Assembly (NCBI RefSeq): GCF_037975245.1
Contig: NC_092583.1
Location: 12,113,764 to 12,175,763, forward strand
Origin: Apostichopus japonicus
Lineage: Eukaryota; Echinodermata; Holothuroidea; Aspidochirotida; Stichopodidae
Length of the DNA: 62,000 bases
Reading direction: 5' to 3'
This document shows positions 60,801-62,000 of this stretch, piece by piece. The position numbers were made by a program, and so were the translations under genes. Positions within the stretch are counted from its first letter, which is position 1. Each line of letters opens with the position of its first letter. Below the pieces are notes generated by a model. That model was not told the DNA's origin and did not search any database. It worked only from the letters and a program-made list of their open reading frames with translations.

Positions 60801-61557
60801 ATAGCCTGCTGACTTTTTAATTTTTTTTTTATAGTTTTTTCATGAAAGGAAAGTCCAGAGGAAAACTGATTTTTGACAAAGAAAAACAGGAAATGTACCA
60901 AGCATCCTGCTAAGATTTACATAATATTCCTCCATTGTATATTTGAGATATTGATAACTAAAATTGTCACAGTTTTTGTACCACATCATACCTGTTTGCT
61001 CCAAAATCACTTCTGATTCATAACATGGCAACTTAAAATCTTATTACTGTATCTCAGAAATGATACTCAAAAGGAATTGGGACGCAAATTTCCCTACCGA
61101 GCTTAGTATACGTTCCTCATTCACCAGCAAAATATAAAGTTTCAGCTGGACGACCTTGAACACCTTTGGATCCCCCCCCCCAATTTTTCATTTTTTTACT
61201 TTCTTATCTATTTTGGTATAACTTGTGTGGTGAATTTCCCACAAACCTGGTTCAGATGGTTTGCAAGGTTATCTAACCATGGCTAATCATGGCGAACCAC
61301 GGCTTACCATGGCAAACCATTAAACTTACCAATGGTTCCACACTTTTGACCAATCTAACAACTTTGACACTGGCTTCCTCCTCGTCGCTGGCGCTGACGT
61401 TCACGTCGGTCGGAAATTCAGGGATCTCTGGTTCGTACTCCTGATTGGCTACCTGGTCGTGAATATTCAGGACTGCCCTCATGTTCGGTCTGGTTAAGAT
61501 GTAGCAGAGTTCTACTACATCGGGAACGTTTACGTAACCTTGTAACTCTTCGCAGAC
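33563..61557 (-). CDS. MPP7: MAGUK scaffold protein of the MPP3/MPP7 (p55) type, 12 exons, 5' incomplete
   Basis: Minus-strand join of 61557-61330, 54844-54763, 51164-51079, 49846-49772, 43019-42823, 42369-42290, 41636-41550, 40564-40478, 36181-36101, 35235-35033, 34724-34584 and 33739-33563. It gives 507 residues plus TAG, with every junction in phase and every intron GT-AG. Visible domains: second L27 (about 1-45), PDZ (about 67-152, binding loop EPLGATI), SH3 (about 158-218, containing DWWQAR), a basic HOOK (about 220-300) and a guanylate-kinase-like domain (about 303-507, ending [11 protein letters not shown]). The [14 protein letters not shown] stretch in SH3 and FIKPPS..LRETR in the kinase-like domain are, from memory, most like MPP7/MPP3. 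MPP5 is a less likely alternative. Family members organise cell junction and polarity complexes at the membrane, through LIN7 and DLG partners. The family is near 570-580 residues, so about 70 N-terminal residues (first L27) lie beyond the window. Confidence 0.9.
33777..34129. repeat. Dispersed repeat R1, copy 2 (in last MAGUK intron)
   Basis: Second copy of the repeat at 27952-28310, same orientation and about 5.8 kb away, with roughly 90% identity outside the G-rich section. It starts 37 bases upstream (on the minus strand) of the last exon's acceptor, within the 844-bp intron 33740-34583. Confidence 0.85.
34584..34724 (-). CDS. MPP7: MAGUK exon k: kinase-like domain, FIKPPS block
   Basis: 47 codons, phase 0. 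It reads [20 protein letters not shown], then [20 protein letters not shown] and [23 protein letters not shown] is the most MPP7/MPP3-like stretch in the gene. Acceptor TCGCAG|TCG, donor GTC|GTAAGT. Longer frames on both strands here are shadows. Confidence 0.92.
35033..35235 (-). CDS. MPP7: MAGUK exon j: GMP-binding lobe of kinase-like domain
   Basis: Reads (H)[19 protein letters not shown] then [38 protein letters not shown] and [10 protein letters not shown]. The [23 protein letters not shown] and VCVI blocks are the standard guanylate-kinase landmarks. Acceptor AACAG|AC, donor CAG|GTCCGT (non-optimal but phase-correct). Confidence 0.92.
36101..36181 (-). CDS. MPP7: MAGUK exon i: P-loop exon
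   Basis: Reads (G)[19 protein letters not shown] then HYRLALP and the first base of His. The nucleotide-binding loop GPPGVGKN keeps the Lys of the GxxGxGK motif, lost in many MAGUKs. The following hydroxyl residue is Asn. Acceptor GGCAG|GT, donor C|GTGAGT. Confidence 0.9.
36930..37955 (+). pseudogene. Decayed GIY-YIG retroelement (Penelope-type) polyprotein remnant
   Basis: Several frames of the plus strand carry the pieces in the right order for the end of a reverse transcriptase with a C-terminal GIY-YIG nuclease. These are [15 protein letters not shown] (about 36960), [12 protein letters not shown] then [19 protein letters not shown] (37029-37130) with a stop at 37170, WFNPPY-like sequence near 37315, and [13 protein letters not shown] (about 37412). 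After these come a Cys/His knot and [20 protein letters not shown] (about 37555-37612), then [13 protein letters not shown] and [12 protein letters not shown] (to about 37935). Frameshifts and stops make it dead. Family assignment rests on my memory of such elements. It is antisense to the host gene inside an intron. Confidence 0.65.
38155..38525. repeat. (TA)n tracts flanking a hairpin
   Basis: TA-rich runs at 38155-38210 and 38413-38525 (over 100 bp, nearly pure) bracket the inverted repeat at 38213-38350. The ATATAC/AAATATAAAT interruptions are minor. Confidence 0.9.
38213..38350. repeat. Inverted repeat with 59-bp arms and 20-base loop
   Basis: Arms 38213-38271 and 38292-38350 are reverse complements with one mismatch (CTCGAG opposite CTAGAG). 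The loop is AGATAGCTAATGACGATTGC. The outermost arm bases are ATATAAATAATGTACACTCG. Transcribed as part of the MAGUK pre-mRNA it would form a nearly perfect 59-bp duplex. Confidence 0.95.
38526..39868. other. Intronic stretch without features
   Basis: AT-rich, with short T and A runs. No repeat or exon is recognised between the TA tract and the MITE. Confidence 0.45.
39877..40258. mobile_element. hAT-type MITE, 382 bp
   Basis: It starts CAGGGTTGTCCAACCTACGG and ends with the inverted GGTTGGACAACCCTG (15-bp terminal repeats, perfect over CAGGGTTGTCCAACC). Flanks are TTCTAGAT (39869-39876) and TTCCAGAT (40259-40266), an 8-bp target duplication with one mismatch. CAGGG...CCCTG ends and an 8-bp duplication are typical of hAT transposons. 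There is no transposase, so it is non-autonomous. Subterminal CCGGCCC/GGCCC words are frequent. The ORFs crossing it are spurious. Confidence 0.9.
40478..40564 (-). CDS. MPP7: MAGUK exon h: YEEV motif and first strand of kinase-like domain
   Basis: Reads (K)[19 protein letters not shown] then FNPRPVVLV and the first base of Gly. VYEEV followed by a variable loop and PVVLVG is the conserved MAGUK approach to the P-loop. The acceptor TAATAG|AA is preferred over a second AG six bases downstream. Both are in frame, so two residues are uncertain. Confidence 0.87.
41550..41636 (-). CDS. MPP7: MAGUK exon g: basic HOOK segment
   Basis: Reads (G)[19 protein letters not shown] then LYNPTPAQQ. The Ser/Arg/Lys-rich [12 protein letters not shown] is the expected protein-4.1/FERM-binding type basic patch. 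The donor A|GTAGGG is weaker than the others, but it is the one that gives the phase needed by exon h. Confidence 0.75.
42290..42369 (-). CDS. MPP7: MAGUK exon f: start of HOOK region
   Basis: Reads (R)[19 protein letters not shown] then QDAFQRG, with split codons at both ends that match exons e and g. HOOK segments between SH3 and the kinase-like domain vary between family members, so the call rests mainly on splice sites (CTAAG|A and G|GTAAGC) and phase. Confidence 0.75.
42461..42775 (+). repeat. tRNA-derived SINE with AAGCGCT tail
   Basis: The tRNA-like head at about 42466-42530 has an A box (GTGGCCAATTGGCTACGGCG) and a B box (CCGGTTCGATTCATG). A body of about 170 bp follows, then TGTAAAGCGCTTTGAGACC and GTGTAAAGCGCTATATAAAA near 42708-42750. 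It ends in (CAAAT)n at 42755-42772. The AAAGCGCT pair near the 3' end resembles conserved SINE tail domains, but I cannot name the domain class with certainty. It lies in the 453-bp intron between exons e and f, opposite in strand to the gene. Confidence 0.85.
42823..43019 (-). CDS. MPP7: MAGUK exon e: SH3 domain
   Basis: 65 codons plus two bases. It begins [20 protein letters not shown], then [40 protein letters not shown] and KPFQI. The long insert before LPF, the WW of the RT/n-Src region and GLVPS at the end are MAGUK SH3 features. Acceptor CCACAG|GTC, donor CAG|GTGGGC. The open frame continues past the donor to 42768, but the next exon restores the family sequence in phase. Confidence 0.9.
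44911..45215. repeat. (TA)n block with internal duplications
   Basis: About 300 bp of TA with AAATATAAAT interruptions. A segment containing CACTGTACATATATATCT occurs at both about 45004-45022 and 45139-45157, so the block itself has duplicated. The IYIYIY frame is an artefact. Confidence 0.95.
45925..46690. repeat. Diverged tandem repeat, long unit, rich in TGACCT half-sites
   Basis: Ordered blocks recur about 420-430 bp apart: GAACTTGATCTGACTTA..GTCTAGGAG (45934, 46367; variants at 46229 and 46636), TTTGACCT..GACC, TGACAAGCAGAAAATGGCT/TGACAGGCAGAAAATGGCT (46121, 46518), AGGTCATC/ACGTCATC and GGTCAGGCACATACCCACC (46209, 46609). It is an old partial duplication of an unidentified repeat. TGACCTTTGACC at 46423-46434 is a perfect direct repeat of nuclear-receptor half-sites spaced by one base. 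Confidence 0.75.
49772..49846 (-). CDS. MPP7: MAGUK exon d: end of PDZ, linker
   Basis: 25 codons, [20 protein letters not shown] then APVPE. It supplies the last PDZ strand (GAITFKLV) and the short linker to SH3. Acceptor TTTCAG|GCG, donor GAG|GTAGGC; phase 0 at both ends. Confidence 0.87.
50925..50992 (+). repeat. tRNA-like fragment (old SINE head)
   Basis: TTAGCTGGTAGGGATGTC with, downstream, CCCCGGTTTGAACCCTG looks like A and B boxes at tRNA spacing (about 32 bases). No paired acceptor stem is evident. It is probably a decayed SINE head in the intron between exons b/c and d. Confidence 0.4.
51079..51164 (-). CDS. MPP7: MAGUK exon c: PDZ core
   Basis: Begins with two bases completing Gly, then [20 protein letters not shown] then PDQVINYV: the classic PDZ GDxIxxVNG block and the start of helix B. 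Acceptor TTCAG|GT, donor GTC|GTAAGT, ending in phase 0. Confidence 0.9.
51302..51609 (-). repeat. tRNA(Leu/Ser)-like SINE, full copy
   Basis: On the minus strand the head runs from about 51606: GGTGCTGTGGCCGAGTGGAC, a long variable-arm-type middle (GAGGCTTAGCAATCGGGAGG) and the B box TGGGTTCGATACC. The extra-long variable region suggests a class II (Leu or Ser) tRNA origin. A body of about 210 bp follows, including GAAAGCCACCCGACGTGTAAG and GCGGGTTTCTCCCACATTTG, ending in an ATTATT-rich tail near 51305. The copy at 60464-60765 is on the plus strand, and a 3' fragment is at 8888-8941. Confidence 0.85.
51610..54575. other. Intronic stretch, mostly unrecognised
   Basis: Lies in the intron between PDZ exons b and c. 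A CCCAGC/GGGC-rich patch at 51838-51925 (GCCCAGCACTAT repeated) looks like a fragment of a short repeat. Short ORFs lack any domain or splice support. Confidence 0.4.
54555..54708. repeat. Family B repeat fragment between (TA)n tracts
   Basis: 54579-54652 (plus strand, CGAGTTGGTTGGAATCATG through AACTAGTATTATTCGA) is the 5' end of the family B repeat found at 29139-29370. TA runs lie on both sides (54557-54577 and 54653-54705). It is about 80 bp from PDZ exon b. Confidence 0.75.
54763..54844 (-). CDS. MPP7: MAGUK exon b: PDZ, strands after the binding loop
   Basis: Reads [20 protein letters not shown] then GGAADRS, ending with the first base of a Gly codon (phase 1). The preceding exon ends EPL, so the carboxylate-binding loop PLGATI is completed across the junction. 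Acceptor TTAG|GGC, donor GTG|GTGAGT. Confidence 0.9.
55590..56222. repeat. 600-bp GGGAGGGAGTA polypurine block
   Basis: Nearly pure GGGAGGG/GGGGAGTAGGG repeats on the plus strand, so the MAGUK pre-mRNA carries CCCTCCCTACTCCCC. The 331-residue Leu/Pro/Ser frame on the minus strand is compositional and has no exon signals. G-quadruplex potential is high on the plus strand. Confidence 0.95.
57245..57440. repeat. Tandem array, about 22-30-bp unit
   Basis: About eight copies of AGCATTGCTTGATGGT separated by variable A/T-rich spacers (AAAA, TTAAAAAAAAGA, CAAAAA). One copy has GCATTGCTTGAAGGT. Intronic. Confidence 0.85.
57817..57955. repeat. Interrupted (TA)n
   Basis: TA runs at 57817-57862 and 57904-57955, separated by (ATAGATA)-like sequence. 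Confidence 0.9.
60464..60765 (+). repeat. tRNA(Leu/Ser)-like SINE, second copy
   Basis: Plus-strand copy of the element at 51302-51609. It begins in the head at CTAGTGGATAAAAACGGTGG, retains the B-box region GGTTCGATAACCC (one inserted base), and then follows the same body to CTCCCACATTTGTGG and an ATTATTAATATTATC tail. The 5' part of the tRNA head is missing or diverged. Confidence 0.85.
61330..61557 (-). CDS. MPP7: MAGUK exon a: second L27 domain and linker to PDZ
   Basis: 76 codons, phase 0 at both ends; acceptor GCCAG|GTC, donor TTG|GTAAGT. It reads [20 protein letters not shown], then LNIHDQVA, the helical L27 pattern. An acidic linker with SASDEEEAS follows, and the first PDZ strand [12 protein letters not shown]. 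In MPP proteins this L27 pairs with LIN7. It is the most 5' exon visible; the next upstream exon is outside the window. Confidence 0.88.
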
Positions 61558-61837
61558 CTGGCGAGACAAAAAATGGTACGACCGTCGATAACTTTGCCAA
61601 AAAAAAAAAAATTAATTACCGAGGGAAGAAGAAGGAAAAAGAAGGACCTCTCAAGTTCAAGGGCCAGAAATTTGGGATATGGTGAAGCAGGATGAGTTGA
61701 TGGATCATGTCGATGCTACAACAACATAATGGAATCTGTATTAATTACTGTAATCGACAGAATAATCTGAGAAAGAGCAAAGACAGGATAGGCTTTGAGT
61801 GGGACTCAAAAACATTGACCTCAGGATTTACTACTTT
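61558..61837. other. Intronic DNA upstream of MAGUK exon a
   Basis: Beyond the acceptor at 61558-61559 I see no further exon before the window end. The 60-residue minus-strand frame crossing 61418-61600 is a shadow of exon a. The previous exon must be upstream of base 62000. Confidence 0.5.
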
Positions 61838-61839
61838 TT

Positions 61840-62000
61840 AAGAAAAAGTCGCCCAGGAAAGAACCTGGACACGAGAACCTAACTACCGCTCTCAACCCCA
61901 GTCCTTTTGCATCGGGACTGTGACTGTGTGATCATCGTCGTCGGGTGAGCATCACGATTCCCCTCGAAGGGGAACAGATACTACACATGATCTACTTGTT
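61840..62000 (-). repeat. U2-headed SINE-like repeat, third copy (runs off window)
   Basis: On the minus strand, GATCATGTGTAGTATCTGTT (U2 positions about 24-43, branch-recognition GTAGTA intact) leads into CCCCTTCGAGGGGAATCGTG. The body and CCAGG-TTCTTT-CCTGG hairpin of the 15690-15864 copy follow, then GACTTTTTCTTAAAAAG. The outermost bases (AACAAGTA before GATCA) no longer match U2, so the start is diverged or cut. Confidence 0.65.

Larger units (their letters stand above)
54845..61329 (-). other. MAGUK intron between L27 and PDZ exons
   Basis: A 6.5-kb GT-AG intron. It holds the tRNA-SINE at 60464-60765, interrupted (TA)n at 57817-57955, a poly-C/A run at 58013-58034, a short-unit tandem array at 57245-57440 and the 600-bp polypurine block at 55590-56222. 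No exon-like sequence is seen in it. Confidence 0.6.

Overview
The window is nuclear DNA from an animal. Genes are split by GT-AG introns of 0.3-6.8 kb, gene density is very low, AT content is high, and there are many (TA)n, poly-G/C and tetranucleotide tracts. tRNA-derived SINEs, foldback/TIR elements and Penelope-type retroelement remnants are interspersed throughout. A MAGUK gene of the MPP3/MPP7 type, a class A GPCR, Penelope-like elements and these SINE types together point to a marine invertebrate. An echinoderm or a related deuterostome is my best guess, by inference only; no marker in the window settles the species.

Only two host protein genes can be supported. (1) A two-exon rhodopsin-class GPCR on the + strand, 12176-14300, 377 residues, with all seven transmembrane segments; its intron contains a long (TA)n tract. 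(2) A p55/MPP-family MAGUK scaffold on the - strand, whose last 12 exons in the window run from 61557 down to the stop at 33563-33565. These exons give 507 residues in the order L27 (second copy), PDZ, SH3, HOOK and guanylate-kinase-like domain. All exon junctions keep the reading frame. The first exons (start codon and first L27) lie beyond base 62000. This gene fills the right half of the window, and most repeats there are intronic.

Layout: 1-7490 shows no gene. 7540-10260 holds short direct repeats and SINE pieces. 10948-11100 is a (TGCG)n/(TA)n tract. 12176-14300 is the GPCR. 15475-15864 is a cluster of repeats carrying the 5' end of U2 snRNA. 16917-18089 has a tRNA-like repeat and the GIY-YIG end of a Penelope-like element. 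20611-20879 is a small TIR element with TTAGGG-like repeats inside. 22260-23800 is a 134-bp minisatellite. 25748-27364 holds nested TIR repeats with a 39-bp perfect hairpin. 28371-32205 holds three different tandem arrays and a tRNA-like repeat. 33563-61557 is the MAGUK gene. Its introns contain a decayed GIY-YIG retroelement, a 59-bp-arm hairpin, a hAT-type MITE with target duplication, several tRNA-SINEs, a nuclear-receptor-half-site-rich repeat and a 600-bp polypurine block. A further U2-type repeat copy ends at the right edge.

The least conventional signals are the U2-snRNA-headed repeats, the repeat family whose tRNA-like module sits at its 3' end, and the long hairpins. None of the short ORFs outside the two genes and the retroelement remnants looks like a real protein gene.
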